A DNA stretch of 64,000 nt from Rehmannia glutinosa (Eukaryota > Streptophyta > Magnoliopsida > Lamiales > Orobanchaceae): assembly GCA_016081115.2 (NCBI GenBank), contig CM071925.1, forward strand, positions 9,714,441 through 9,778,440. The letters run 5' to 3'. Under the pieces are notes generated by a model. The model ran no database searches. It had not been told where the DNA came from and saw only the letters and a list, made by a program, of their open reading frames with translations. Shown in pieces: positions 33,203 through 45,316 of this stretch. The translations under genes were made by a program, and so were the position numbers. The number at the start of each line of letters is the position of its first letter. Position 1 is the stretch's first letter.

Positions 33203-35244
33203 ATGGAAGCAAATTTGACACGCATTCATATGTTCATTGTTGAAGTATTTGATTGAAAAATTTGTATGCATGCTCATCTATCTGCATTACACAATGAATA
33301 ATGGCTTGTGATAGAGGATGGGCCACTGCAAATATCGAAAGTGAACACGACTATAAGAAGAGCAACTGCAGCTGAAGGAGAAGAAGCTACTGCTGATGAA
33401 AGACCAGCCATGGTTGAAAAACCAAGGACTGAGTGGACAAATGAAGATAAGAAGAGATACAACTTGGACAATATTGCCAAGGACATACTCTACAAGACCT
33501 TAAACAAAAGCAATGTTCAATAAAGTCAAATCTTGCAAATCTGCAAAAGAAATTTGGAATAAACTGACTTTAATTTGTGAAGGATCAGAACAAATTAAAG
33601 AAAATAAATTATCTGTTGCTGTTCAAAAATTTGAAAATTTCAAAATGCTTGCAGTGAAACCATGGATCACTGGATGGATGCAGTTCATTTGAAATCACAA
33701 ATGAGCTTTTAGCTCTTGGGAAAGAATATACACAAAAGGAAATGTGTATGAAGATCTTAACGAGCCTCCTAGCTGAATGGGAAATGAAGACTATGGCCCT
33801 GAGAAATTCAATGGACCTCTCAAAAACATCTAACCACGAGGTATTCTTAGACCTCAAAGCCTATGAGTTTGAGCTGAGAAGAAAAGAACAGGAGAAGACA
33901 GCTGCACTGATAGCTAATGATGGAAAGAGAGCTGAACCCAAGGAAGCCATAGACCAGGGGGAAATTGCCCTGATGGTTAAAAGATTCAACAAGTTCTTCA
34001 ATAAGAACTATAAAAGAAATAAGGGTGAAACGTATAGGAGACATTCGACTCCCTCTAAATCAAGGGAAGATAGGCCACCCAAGAGAGCTGAGCATTAAAG
34101 GGTTGAATATCATAGAGCTGACAACCCAAGAATAGAAAGAGTTGATCAAAGAGCTGAGAACCTGTGTTGGAACTGCAGACAACCTGGACATTTTGCATTT
34201 GATTGTTCCTATCCACCAGTCAACAAAAAATAGGAGTGAAGAAGAAAAGATAGTCTTCATGGAAAGAAGACAGGAAAAGAAGAAATCCATGTTGGCTGCT
34301 GAGACTGCCAAGTCTAAAGTAGCAGCAGATTCAGAGAGTAGTGAAGCTGACTACTCAAGTGACTCTGAGGAAGAGGCTATGATCTGCCTTATGGCTAAAA
34401 AACAAGATCAACCAGATCAAGAAGATGAGGTACCTCTAACTCATCTCACTCAAAATCAAGTGATAGTGATTGTGATACACACACTTCAATCACAAACACT
34501 TCATTGCCCACTGATCTTTATGATTCATTAGGCAAAATGATGAAAGATTTTGAACACATAAAATCTTCATACACAATTCTAAATGAGGAAAACAGCCAGC
34601 TTAAAAGCCAAAACTCACAGCTGACTAAAGAGCTGAGTACTCTGAGTCACATAGCTAATGAGAACACTAAGCTGAAGGCTGAGAATGCCAAGATTATAAC
34701 AGAGTTAGCTGATATAGAAAATAGGGAAAAAGATCTCAAAAATGTGATTGCCTCATTTACAAAGGCATCCAAATCATTGGATGATATTATCACAAGTCAA
34801 AAAGAATGTGGATATAAGATAGGCATAGGATTTAACTCTTTTGCGCACAGTCAAACTCCAAGAGTGATTTTGGAAAAAGGATCTTCAAACAATGAAGTAT
34901 ATCAAAAATCCAAAACAGCACATGTTTCACCCACATTCACTCCTAAGCACAATAAAAAACAAACTGGCTTTAGATACAAAGGGAAAGGAAAACAACTAGT
35001 TGAGTATGTTGAGAAGAAATCCAGTCGAGTTCCTCAGCAAACTCCAAGCAGAAAATACACTGTGAAAAGCAAACAGAGCTACCAAAACCCCCAAAAGTTT
35101 CATCAGAGAAACACACATGATGAGAATGGTAGAAACTATCCAAACTATGTTGATTGGAATAATGTGAAACATCAGCAAAGACCTGTGGAATACAAGCCTA
35201 GATGGCAAAGACCTAAAACTCAACAAAGGTCATTCCAAAGGTAA
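33203..35244 (+). pseudogene. Element E gag (UBN2, CCHC, coiled coil, basic tail)
   Basis: The ATG at 33203 matches F's gag start (MEANLTRI...), but a TGA follows after 17 codons. Readable pieces are VIEDGPLQISKVNTTIRRA, MFNKVKSCKSAKEIWNKLTL, MCMKILTSLLAEWEMKTMAL and LKAYEFELRRKEQEKTA. A CCHC CWNCRQPGHFAFDC is near 34168-34209. A long coiled coil follows (34504 onwards: LNEENSQLKSQNSQLTKELS), then a Lys/Gln-rich basic tail ending at 35244. The coiled coil after the knuckle is shared with F. At least three frame changes break it. Confidence 0.83.
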
Positions 35245-36830
35245 AAAAGTTATTATCAGCACACATATGCACCGAAGCACTACACTCAGAATTATCACAA
35301 CTATACCAAAAATGAAATTGCTAAAACACACACACATGCATACAGACAAAATAGACAATTGAATGAACCTAAAACCCCCAAGCAATTTTCTAATGTGCAC
35401 TATGATTATGGCATTGATAGATGGCAACCTCTTAGAGTCAAGTCCTTTGGCTATTGGTTGGTTGGATCATCTTATAGAACTAACCCCTCAGGACCCAGGA
35501 AAGTATGGGTACCTAAAAACTAATTTCCTTGATTGCAGGTTCAAGGAACAACTGAGTGCCAAGGAGCCTGGTACATGTAATGGCTATTCCAGACATATGA
35601 CAGGAAACAAGAAAAACCTGTCAAGATTGAAGGAGATTAGAGGTGCAAAAGTCATATTTGGAGGAAATGATGCTCTAGGGAAAATTAAGGGCACGGGATC
35701 TATCAAGAAGAATGGATTGGAAATCACAGATGTTGCTTATGTTGAAGGGCTAAAATGTTGGATGTAATATGGGAGTGTGCCAGATCAAAGATGCTTAATC
35801 AAATGAAATATTGCTGCAAGGATCAAGATAGAAGAATATGTATGTGGTAGATTGGTCTACTGTTACACCAAGCACTTGTCTGTTAGCAAAGTGCACAGCT
35901 GAATCAAGTTGGTTGTGTCACAAGAAGCTGAGTCATCTGAATTTCGAGACAATCAACAAGCTTGCAAGGAGTCATCTTGTAGAAGGATTGCCAGACTCAG
36001 TGTACAAGAAGGAAAGTGTATGTGATGCACGCTAGATGGGAAAGCAAATAAAATCTTCATCCAATGACAAGCCAAGTCCTTCTTCAACAAGGATATTACA
36101 TTTGTTTCATATGGATGTATTTGGTCCAGTTGAACCAGCAACTATAAGTGGAAAGAAATATACCTTGGTGGTGGTAGATGATAATTCAAGATATACATGG
36201 ACAATCTTCATGTGCAAAAAGAAAGAAACTTTGCAGAAGTTACCTCAGTTAATGAAAAGAGTTCAAAATGAAAAGAGCCAAACCATTATAAAGATAAGGT
36301 CTGACGGGGGAACTGAGTTTGTCAATAGGATAATAACTCAGTATTGTGTTGAAAATGGTATTGCTCATGAGTTATCTGTAGCAAGAACTCCACAGTAGAA
36401 TGGAGTAGCTGAAAGAAGGAAAACAACTCTCATGGAAGCTTCAAGGACCATGTTAGATGAAGCTGGATTGCCCAAGAGATTTTGGGCTGAAGCCATTAAC
36501 ACATCATGCTATACTCAAAATAGATGCAGGATCCACAGGCAATTAACCAAGACTCCCTTTGAGATTTGGACAGGGAGAAAGCCAAATGTTGGATAGTTCA
36601 TAATATTTGGATGTAAATATTTTATCCATAACAATGTCAAAGATAATTTGAAGGATTTTGATGCTAAAGCTGATGAAGGTATCTTTTTGGGATACTCAAC
36701 TGAGAGCAAAGCTTATAAAGTGCTGAATAAGAGGGCAATGGTCACAGAAGAGTCTATCCATGTGGTTTTTGATGAACCTAATGTAAATAGAGAAGACATT
36801 GAAGAGTTAGCTAATAAGCTAAATCGATAA
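35245..36830 (+). pseudogene. Element E protease and integrase
   Basis: The protease region (35363-35767) keeps SRHMTGNKKNLSRLKEIRGA and KVIFGGNDALGKIKGTGSI, but the catalytic DSG is lost: the sequence goes from GTC to NGYSRHM where F still encodes WYMDSGCS. The integrase has LCHKKLSHLNFETINKL, LFHMDVFGPVEPATISGK (first Asp), IKIRSDGGTEFVNR (second Asp), a TAG at 36396-36398, then NGVAERRKTT (Glu), and FGCKYFIHNNVKDN followed by GIFLGYSTESKAYKVLN. Multiple stops, including one just before 36036, disable it. Confidence 0.83.
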
Positions 36831-36929
36831 CTATCTGAAGAAGTCCTTATGTTGAAGTCAAGTAAGAGCAAGCAACCCGGATGAAGATGAGATAGTCAAT
36901 CTCAAAGACAATTCTGCAAAGTCTGCAAT

Positions 36930-38628
36930 TTGAATGCATATGAAAGAGCTATTCAAGACAACTTAGTCATGCAAGACGGAATCCAAAGAGACTTACTCCA
37001 ACCTGATGTGAGATGGCCGAGAGACCATCCACCAGAGTTAGTTATTGGAGATGTTAGTGATGGCATAAGAACCAGATACAGAGCACAACATGAAGCAATG
37101 TTCACTTGTTTTATTTACCAAATAGAGCCTAAAGATGTGTCTCAAGCATTAGATGACACACATTGGATTCAAGCCATGCAAGAAGAGCTGAATCAATTTG
37201 AAATAAAAAAGGTATGGGAATTGGTGCAGAGACCAACCCATCAGAATTTAATTGGCACAAAATGGGTTTTCAGAAACAAGATGAATGAGGAAGGATCTGT
37301 GGTAAGAAACAAAGCATGATTGGTAGCCAAAGGGTATTGCCAAGAAAGGGGTATAGATTTTGATGAAACCTTTGCTCTTGTTGTAAGATTGGAAGCAATA
37401 AGGATGTTTCTTGCCTATGCTACACAAAAGAACTTCATTGTATATCAAATGGATGTGAAGAGTGCTTTTCTGAATGGACTGTTAGAGGAAGAAGTCTATG
37501 TTGAACAACATTCTGGTTTTGAGCAGAAAACTATTCAAGATAAGGTATATAAGCTTAAGAAAGCATTATATGGATTAAAACAAGAACCAAGAGCTTGGTA
37601 TGATACATTGTTTTCAATTTCTAACTGACAATGGATTTACCAAAGGCAAAGTTGACAGAACACTCTTCAGAATTCAAGATGGAGAGAGTTTACTGCTTGT
37701 TCAAATATATGTGGATGATATTATTTTTGGATCCACAAACAAAGAGCTGTGTGATAAGTTCTCAAACCTCATGCAAGGTAAATTTGAAATGAGCATGATG
37801 GGAGAGCTGACTTTCTTCCTAGGACTTCAAGTCAAGCAATTGAAGGATGGAACCTTCATAAGTCAACAAAATATACCAGAGATTTGATGAAGAAATTTTG
37901 TATGGAAGAGAAGTCTTCTGTGAAATTTCGAATGAACACATCAATCAACATGGATATGGATGCAGATGGCAAGGTTGTAGATCAAACCAGATATAGAGCA
38001 CTCATTGGATCACTGCTCTTTTTAACAGTAAGCAGGACAGACATCACCTTTGCAGTAGGTGTATGTGCAAGATTTCAATCTAGACCAAAGGAGAGCCACA
38101 TGAATGCAACTAAGAGAATCCTAAGATATTTGAAGGGATTGCAGGAAGTTGGCTTATGGTATCAAAAGGATGGTGGATTCAATATTATTGGTTACTCAGA
38201 TTCAGACTATGTTGGATGTAGAGTTAACACGAAGAGTACTTCAGGTACACGTCAAATGCTTGGAAATAGATTGGTTTCTTAGTTTAGCAAGAAGCAAAAC
38301 TCAATAGCGACATCCACAGCTGAAGCAGAGTACATAGGTGTGGCCAGTTGTTGTGCCCAAGTCTTGTGGATGAGACAACAGCTGAGAGACTATGAGATTG
38401 AAGAAAAAGTGATTCCAATTATGTGAGATAAACATAGTGCTATTGCAATCACTCAGAATCCTGTGTTGCATTCAAGAACAAAGCACATTGATGTCTGGTA
38501 TCATTTCATAAGAGATCATGTTGAAAATAAAGACATCACTTTGGAATGCATTTCAACTGATAAGCAGTTAGCTGATATTTTCATTTGAAGAACTCAAGAA
38601 TGAGTTAGGGTTAATTGAGCTGAGTTGA
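36930..38628 (+). pseudogene. Element E reverse transcriptase and RNase H
   Basis: 36930-37319 opens RT (IQAMQEELNQFEIKKVWELV, GTKWVFRNKMNEEGSVV) to a TGA. 37320-37628 has MVAKGYCQERGIDFDETFAL, YQMDVKSAFLNGLLEEEVYV and YGLKQEPRAWYDT. After a frame change, 37600-37887 carries IYVDDIIFGSTNKELCDKF with an intact catalytic box. RNase H follows: LTVSRTDITFAVGVCARFQS, SDSDYVGCRVNTKSTSGT and NRLVS, then TAG (38280-38282, a Trp codon in relatives), FSKKQNSIATSTAEAEYIGV and ITQNPVLHSRTKHID. The end is rearranged (ADIF then a stop); the ancestral stop is at 38626-38628. Confidence 0.85.
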
Positions 38629-39167
38629 GACTCATAAGACTCAATCAGCAGAGAAAGAAATGAGAAATTAAAAATAGAGCAAGTTTCACACTTAAGCCAA
38701 GTGAAATAGGCTAATCGGGAAGTCAGTTGTATCGAGTTAGCTGATAGCTGAGTCACTTCATGAGAAGAGGAAAGCAGAATTAAGTCACGTTGGATATGAG
38801 CTAAATCATTTATGAGCTAAGTGACAAAAACACAGTCGTTTTAAATGAGCATGAATGTTTTTAAGGATGATGTCAGCATAATAACGACGGTCACAGTAAA
38901 AGTTGCACAATAAGCATATGATTGGATATAAATGATGTTGCACTAAATGCGGTTTTGACGTCTTAATCTGAGCCATTGATCTCGATCAAAAATTTAAAAT
39001 CCGAAGACATGTCCTTTCATAACCTTTATTTATGGATTTTAATTTCTCTCTCATTACGGAAACCGTTCATCTTCAAAGCAAAGCAAAGCAAAGTTCTCTA
39101 TTCTCTCGAAAACCCTAAGTTTTCTAAAGCAAGTTCCTAACTTTTCATTCGGTGAAATTCTCGGAAA
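38629..39167 (+). other. Spacer between pol and aORF of element E
   Basis: This 539-bp non-coding spacer is homologous to 2670-3220 of element A (reverse orientation) and to ~55580-56156 of F. It is AT-rich, with CATTATGCTTATTG-like and TTTCTCTCTCATTACGG sequence close to the aORF ATG. It may carry the signal by which the aORF is expressed, but no conserved promoter or splice pair is clear. Confidence 0.5.
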
Positions 39168-42100
39168 ATGGCACCAAAGTTTGACTATATTAAGCTCTCA
39201 AAGCAAATCCACTCAGGAGCTTCTATGGATTTCGATGGAATGGTGAAACAGGGTGCTGATGAGACCCTTGTTCTGAAGATAGCTAAGATGCTAGAAAAGT
39301 CAGGTCTCAAGGCTTTTCTGACCATGGAGTACTCGCATACCTATCTTGAGGAGGTAGTGATATTTTATGTTAATGCAGAGGTGCATGACGAAGGAATTAA
39401 GTCCTTTGTCCACTGCAAGGACATAAAAATCAGTGCAAAGGACCTTAATGAGCACTGGTTATTGCCGTCGGAAGGCATGAAGGAGATATTCGAAACTGAT
39501 GTCGACTTGGCTGCTGCATGGAAGGAAGTAGCCAAACCCGAGTGTGCTGCTAAGGTGGTTTACACAACAGACAAGAAATTGCTGAAGGATGACTGTCACA
39601 AGCTGATGGATGTCATCTCCAAATGCGTCGACATGAAGTTTGGAAGCTTCAATCAACTGTCTAAGACAAAGCTGATCGTCATGGCTGCGATCATGCAGGG
39701 CAAGAAGGTCAACTAGGCTAAGTTCATCTACAGCAGACTCTGCCATAATTTATTGAACAAGACCTTCAAGGAAGATGGGTCTTTTGGATGCTCTCTTTGA
39801 TATGTCCTTGTGATTGGCCAGTGCTGGAAGTGAAGGGTATTGCTCTTCGCCATGGCAAACCCTTCCACGTGAACAAGAAGATGTGATGCCCAGAAGAGAG
39901 CCTATGCAAAGAATACGAATACGAGTGAGGTAGAAACAACTGACCCCGAAGATACAACTACTACCCCTCCCCCGAAGAAGAAAGCTGCACTTGCAGCTCA
40001 GACAGAGAAAGTTGCCCCTGCAGCAGAGTCCCCTGCCTGAGCAGCTGAGGCTCCTGCCCCAGCAGCAGAGATGGAGAAGGAACCCTTAATTCCTTCTACC
40101 GTCATGGAGAAGAAAAGAACTGCCAAGCCCAGAAAGGCAGCTCCTTCTAAGAAGGGTACTCAAGCCACAGACGAATCAACTGCATCAGAACCAGATGTCC
40201 CTCTGGTTCATCCAAGAAAGAGGAGGTTGGTAAGAAACTCCGACCTTGAGAAGACGGCTGAGTCTGCCACTCAGCTGGAGAAGGAACATTGGACTATTGG
40301 AAATCAAGAAAAGCAGTCTCCATAAGTGATTGATGAAACCACCAAGTCTGCTGATGATGATCAACAGATACCGGCCAAAGACCTAGCTGTGCGAAAGATA
40401 GATGAGGAAGAAGAAGCAGCTGAGACAACCAAGCCTTCTGTTGAAAAAGGTTGTCTCTCCTCCTGAAATAAATGTTGCTGAATCCAAGGAAGAGCAAGGT
40501 CTCTTGCCGCTAATTCAAGAAACTGGAGGAGAAGGAGAAGAAGATGATGATGACATAATCATGTACTCCCCAGTTTATCCAGACATCCAACGCCATTTAC
40601 GATAATGGAGGGCATGGAAGCTGGATCACTCAAGGGTACAATTAACTAACCCTGAGTTTATAGATGAAGAAGAGGAATTGCTGCGACACTGTTTGACGGG
40701 ACCTTGATGAAGAAAACTTTATGGACATCCTTCGAATCATCAAGGAGGAAGAAAAAGAAAAAGCAGACGAGAAAGCTCGAGCATTAGAGAAATCTAAGAT
40801 ATGTGAGTTCACTGGTACTCATGAGCACACTCACCCACATCTTGATGTAATCTCGGAGAGTGACAAAGACTTGGATCCCAATGCTGCAGCCGAGAAGTTC
40901 ACCATTCAGCCGACTCTAAGGGAATCAAGACAAATGCACGAGCGGCAATTACTCGAAGGGACAGAAGAATCGTCTCAATCTCTCCTGCAAACCGACTCTC
41001 TGGGAGTGGCCCAACATATTGCCTCAGTTGTTGCTACAACCACGTCCCCTGTACACTCAGAGGATGGATCCAACGGCACTTGCGATGATACTGGGAAATC
41101 GGGCACCCAAGTTGAGCCAACCCCTGAAGAAGGTGTGTTACTACCTGCCTTAGCGACTGAGCACTCAAAGAAAAAAGCCGCGAGTCAGGAACCGAGTGAC
41201 CCCAATGTCAGTCACTCAGCTAGTAAGACAGCTGAGAGGGAAGCTCTCTCCACCACAGCAGGGTTGGGGGTTGTTGTGGAAGACTCAACCATGAAGCGAG
41301 GAGGCGAAGTACAAAAAGAAAATGAACCTCAGCAGAGTGACATTGACGAAGCTCGCACAGTTGAGTCTGTCCCAGCTAAAGTGTCACCTGCTTTGAAGGC
41401 CAATGACACTGTTCTTACAGTCGAGGCATAGGATGGTGATGCCCTGGGAGATAACACTTTGGGCAGTGAAAGTGCAATCCAAGGAGTTGAGACTCCTATG
41501 GATACCATGGTCGAAGTCCCAAGACAGCTGCGACCGTAGAAGGGAATGTAGAAGACCCTAAGACAATTGAGATTGTCGAAGGGACAACTGAAGGCCTCAT
41601 ACTTCCCTGGGTACTGGTCAAGAAGCTCAGAACATTCCTTATCTAGACAGCGCTAATGCAGAACAAGAATAAACACACTTCATGATTCCCAGGAAAACTT
41701 AGACACATCCTTTTTGGGATCAGAATATGAAGCTGAGTCTACTCCAATTGCAAATCCTACGGACCCAGATGATGATGTTCTCAAAAATAAGAGCCATCAA
41801 TGAGAAAACGGCTCACCAAAAGTTCAACTTTGATGATGAGCCAACTCCACAAGTCTCATCATCATCCGATGACGCTGATGATACATCAGAGGAACATGTA
41901 ATTCATTTAAAGAAATCTACTAAGACCGAGGAAGCTGTTAAGACAGCAGAGGCTCAGTCAGCTGGGCAACACATTCCACAAGCCCAAGCTGGAACCGAGT
42001 CATCTGTGCAGGCTCCCATAGCTACAGTAGTAACGACTCCACCAACTTCGGTGTAGGCTCCCACAACTATTATAGATGCCGATAAAGCTCCCGCAGCTGA

Positions 42101-43755
42101 GGTAAACCAAGCTGAGTCATTGCAGGCAAAATCTTCATAGACCATCCCTTATGTGCGCGATGATGCATTTCAAGAGATGTTTCCATTTACAAAAATCCTG
42201 CCAGAGTTGGAAGAAGAGACAACTGCTGAATCAAGTGAGACAGCTGAGATCCGTGAGGTCTTCTTGAAAATCTGTGAGGAGATTGAGAAGATCGAATGAC
42301 ATTAGGCTTCACTGGACATAAGACTGGACAATAGGGATGCCACTCTCACATCAGACTTGAGAGGGATCGTAGTACGGATCAGGGAGTGGTCTCAATAGCA
42401 GACTGCCATGCGATTCGAGCAAGTTCGATATTTCAAGGCACTCTATGGAGGAATGCTTGTCTGGAGTGCTGATAACACATTCATCAGGCAACGGATGCAG
42501 GAATACATCGAAAGGTTACACGAGTATCACAAAACTGAAATGGAGCTGCTGCAACAATTTCAAAACAAAGAAATTATGTGACTTTAGAATGCTATGAATG
42601 ACAAATTCAGCCTACTCATGGCGGAGATGAATTTAGTGACAGTCGAGTCGAAGGCAACTCGCTCAAAATTTCGAGCAACTTATGACGCAGTCGACTCCAA
42701 ATAGAACTCAGCTCTACGGAGACTAGATTTCATACTCGCTGGCATGTTCCTTGGAGTCCCTCTCACATTTGATGATGCCAAAAAGGGGGAAGAGGAACTC
42801 CTCGAGGGATTAAAAGAAGAACAACTGAAGAAAAATGCAGTTCAGAAAAGTTCAACTGAGAAGAAGGGTAAAACAGCTGAGGGGGAAAGTTCGAAGGATC
42901 TAACTTTGATGATAGCCGAAACCCCCCAGCAAGGTCATGTTACTGCCTCCATCATGAGAAAACTCCCCGTAACCCTACCCATTGAGCATTTGTTGTGCCA
43001 ATGTCGGAGAAAAGGAAGATCATTGAAGCATGGTTTGAGGAGTTCTCTAAAACGTAAGATGCTCGAGTTCAAGGAGTGTTGAAACAGTATGGTGGTATTC
43101 CAGCAGGAAAGGATCAAGATGCTATACCTGATAATGGAGATGAGCCTAGATTAATCGAAGAATTCAAAATGCTCGAATCAGAACGCTATTTCCAAGGAAT
43201 GGCTCTAGTTCAAGCCTAGGATTTGTACTGGGAAAAAGGACTGGCATTATGTCAAGAACCGGAAAAGCAACAATCTTCCAGTAGCCACTCAGCTGGAAAG
43301 CAGAAGACTCTAGTGCAGTATACACCTAGAGGCAGAGGAAGAGCTGAGTTAGGTAGAAGCAGAGCTGAGTCAGCAGAGCAAGAAGTGGTGGCGGAAGAGG
43401 TTCCCTACCTCGACCGAAACCCAAGGATGTTGAATATGTTGACCCTGACAAGAAGGGCTTGATCTATTGGGCTGGATACGACCATTTAGCCAACCTTGGA
43501 GTATAAAGGAAGAATACTGAGGCAGTAAGCAGACAAGAAGAAGAAGACAAGAGGCAAACTCGTCAATGGCTTAAGAGGAAGCAAATGGATGATGCTTCCA
43601 AACGGGCCTATGAAAAGAAGAATATAAGGGAAGAAGAGGAAAAGAGCTGAAGAAGACAAAATTAGAGAAGAAGAAGAGTCAAGAAGGAAGCAACGAAGAC
43701 GTTGGAGTGTTGTTGCAAACCCCTTCATCTATTTTTATGTAAATACACTCATGTA
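39168..43755 (+). pseudogene. Element E aORF, additional third gene (~1,530 codons), broken
   Basis: It starts MAPKFDYIKLSKQIHSG; 182 codons are open to a TAG (39714-39716) at the Trp that A keeps in NWVEFIYSRL. Further pieces are 40071-40325 (KKRTAKPRKAAPSKKG, basic), 40402-40605 (acidic), 40721-41431 (REKA-like coiled coil, then THEHTHPHLDVISESD, 236 aa open), 41727-42056, 42744-43082 (EELLEGLKEEQLKKNAVQKS, DLTLMIAETPQQGHVTASIM) and 43223-43462 (ARG/Glu-rich). It ends VANPFIYFYVNTLM with TAA at 43753-43755. It is highly charged, with Lys/Ala/Pro and Glu-rich tracts. I see no signal peptide or membrane helix. Its position is that of sirevirus 'env-like' genes, but nothing seen here supports an envelope function. 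Confidence 0.7.
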
Positions 43756-43954
43756 AGTCTTCAGTGATATACTTAGTGAACTTTTGTGTAATTTTTCACT
43801 TTGTATGAACTCTTGTAAATAGCTGTGTAAAGGACAATAATGCTATGATTAATAAAACTATCTATTTCAAGCATACATTCTTTGTTACTTCATTGACTGT
43901 ATGTATCTTTGTTGTTTATATGTCAGTTGAATTTATTCAAGTTTTGGCATCATC

Positions 43955-43967
43955 AAAATGGGGGAAA
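43955..43967 (+). other. Polypurine tract of element E
   Basis: AAAATGGGGGAAA followed by T lies immediately upstream of the LTR start TGTTAGGAAATTTG. The same tract on the minus strand precedes F's 3' LTR at 50851-50862 and, degraded, G's at about 46614-46626. Confidence 0.8.
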
Positions 43968-43968
43968 T

Positions 43969-45297
43969 TGTTAGGAAATTTGTTTTTTAAGATTTTGATG
44001 ATACCATGTAAAACTTAAACTAGGAAGTTGGCACCCCATTTTCCTTGTAATTTGTATTGTAATAGACAGGGCTGAGAAAGCCGAGTCAAGTCAGCTATGC
44101 CAAGAAATGCAAGTAGTCAACTGAAGACTAAATTGATGACTCCGTTGTATATCAGCTGAGCATGGCCAAGAAGAAGATCAAGAACTCGACTGAAGGAGTA
44201 TCAACTGTGGAACAACTGTGAGAAGAGTCAGTCAAGTCAACACAAGGAAGCCAAGTCTCAAGTTGAAGTGAAAGTTAAGTCATCCAATGTCTGGAGAAGA
44301 CTCAAGTCACCTGGGGATTAAAAGACAACAGTCATGTCAAGACAACTAAGTTAGATCTGTGGATGAAAGTCAAGAATGATACTTGGAATAGTAACATGCC
44401 AGAGTTGTCAGAAGCAAAGTGTTAGTCCCAGTTTTGTGCAAAAGGAATAAACCAATCGAAAGCACTGCACCGTGTCAGAAACTCTGCAATGCTGCAAGAC
44501 ATTTAATACGAGGAAATGTCAACATCAAGGACTAGAGACAAGATAAGCCAACGAACACAAGTGACTTTTGAAATTAGCCTATCTCTTCAACGGACAAAAT
44601 TTCAAAAGTGCACGATAAAAGGCTGAGGAATTTACTGAGAAAAGGTTACCTGAACCACGAACAAGCAAGCAATATTCAAGCAATTAACCTACAATATTCT
44701 CAAGTATATTCAAGAAAATCCTCAAGGCTGAAACTTGAAGGAAATCGATCCAACACAAAGCTGTGAAGGAAAGACAACTTCAAATCTGTTGAAGAGAAAA
44801 CTTTTGAAGAATCAAAAGGGGTTTAATTTCCAAGGAGGATTGTAGAAAGGTTCAAGGTCGAACCTGTATCAAGTTATTGGAGGGCTTCGTGATCAAATCC
44901 AAAACCTTGAGAAGTGAGCTGAAGTCGCAAGGCAGCTGCCCTGTGAAGAAGCTGAGTCGCAAGAGAAGCCAGCTGTGTGACCAATGCTATCTCTAGACTG
45001 TTCACCACGTTGTAAACTGATCTGTTACATAGTGGATTCCTCGAGGAGTTGGAGAAGAGAGGATTAAAAGAATTACCCCATCTTCAAAGCTCTATAAAAA
45101 TTACCTGTGTCATTTATTTTTCAGCACATTTACGTTTCTGCATACTTACATCATATCTGCTGATAACACTCATATTTGCTATCCAACTGATTAATAACCA
45201 AGTGCTAAAAATCAAGTGTTAAAACAAACTTAAAACAAATCAAGGGTGTTAAGTCTTCCGCTGATAAAACCAATGCAACCAAGTTAAAGTTTAGGTT
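43969..45297 (+). repeat. 3' LTR of element E, right-truncated
   Basis: It starts TGTTAGGAAATTTG and aligns with the 5' LTR from 44329 on, up to about 45296 (AAGTTTAGGTTA). There it stops about 200 bp short of the expected CCTACA end. At that point it meets element G's LTR in inverted orientation, with a short hairpin at the junction (45295-45316). Confidence 0.82.
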
Positions 45298-45316
45298 ATA
45301 CTGCTGATAGTATAAC

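Larger units (their letters stand above)
31910..45297 (+). mobile_element. Ty1/copia element E (SIRE/Maximus-like) with aORF, both LTRs truncated
   Basis: The order is truncated 5' LTR, PBS, gag, protease, integrase, RT, RNase H, a 0.54-kb spacer, a 4.6-kb aORF, polypurine tract, and 3' LTR truncated at ~45297. The 5' LTR lacks about its first 360 bp, judged against the 3' LTR start at 43969. Target duplications cannot be checked because both outer ends are lost. Almost every gene contains stops. It belongs to the same family as A, F and G. Confidence 0.9.

Noticed and set aside
39168..43755. Calling the aORF a retroviral-type envelope
   Set aside because: No signal peptide, fusion peptide or transmembrane segment can be seen; position after pol is the only argument.
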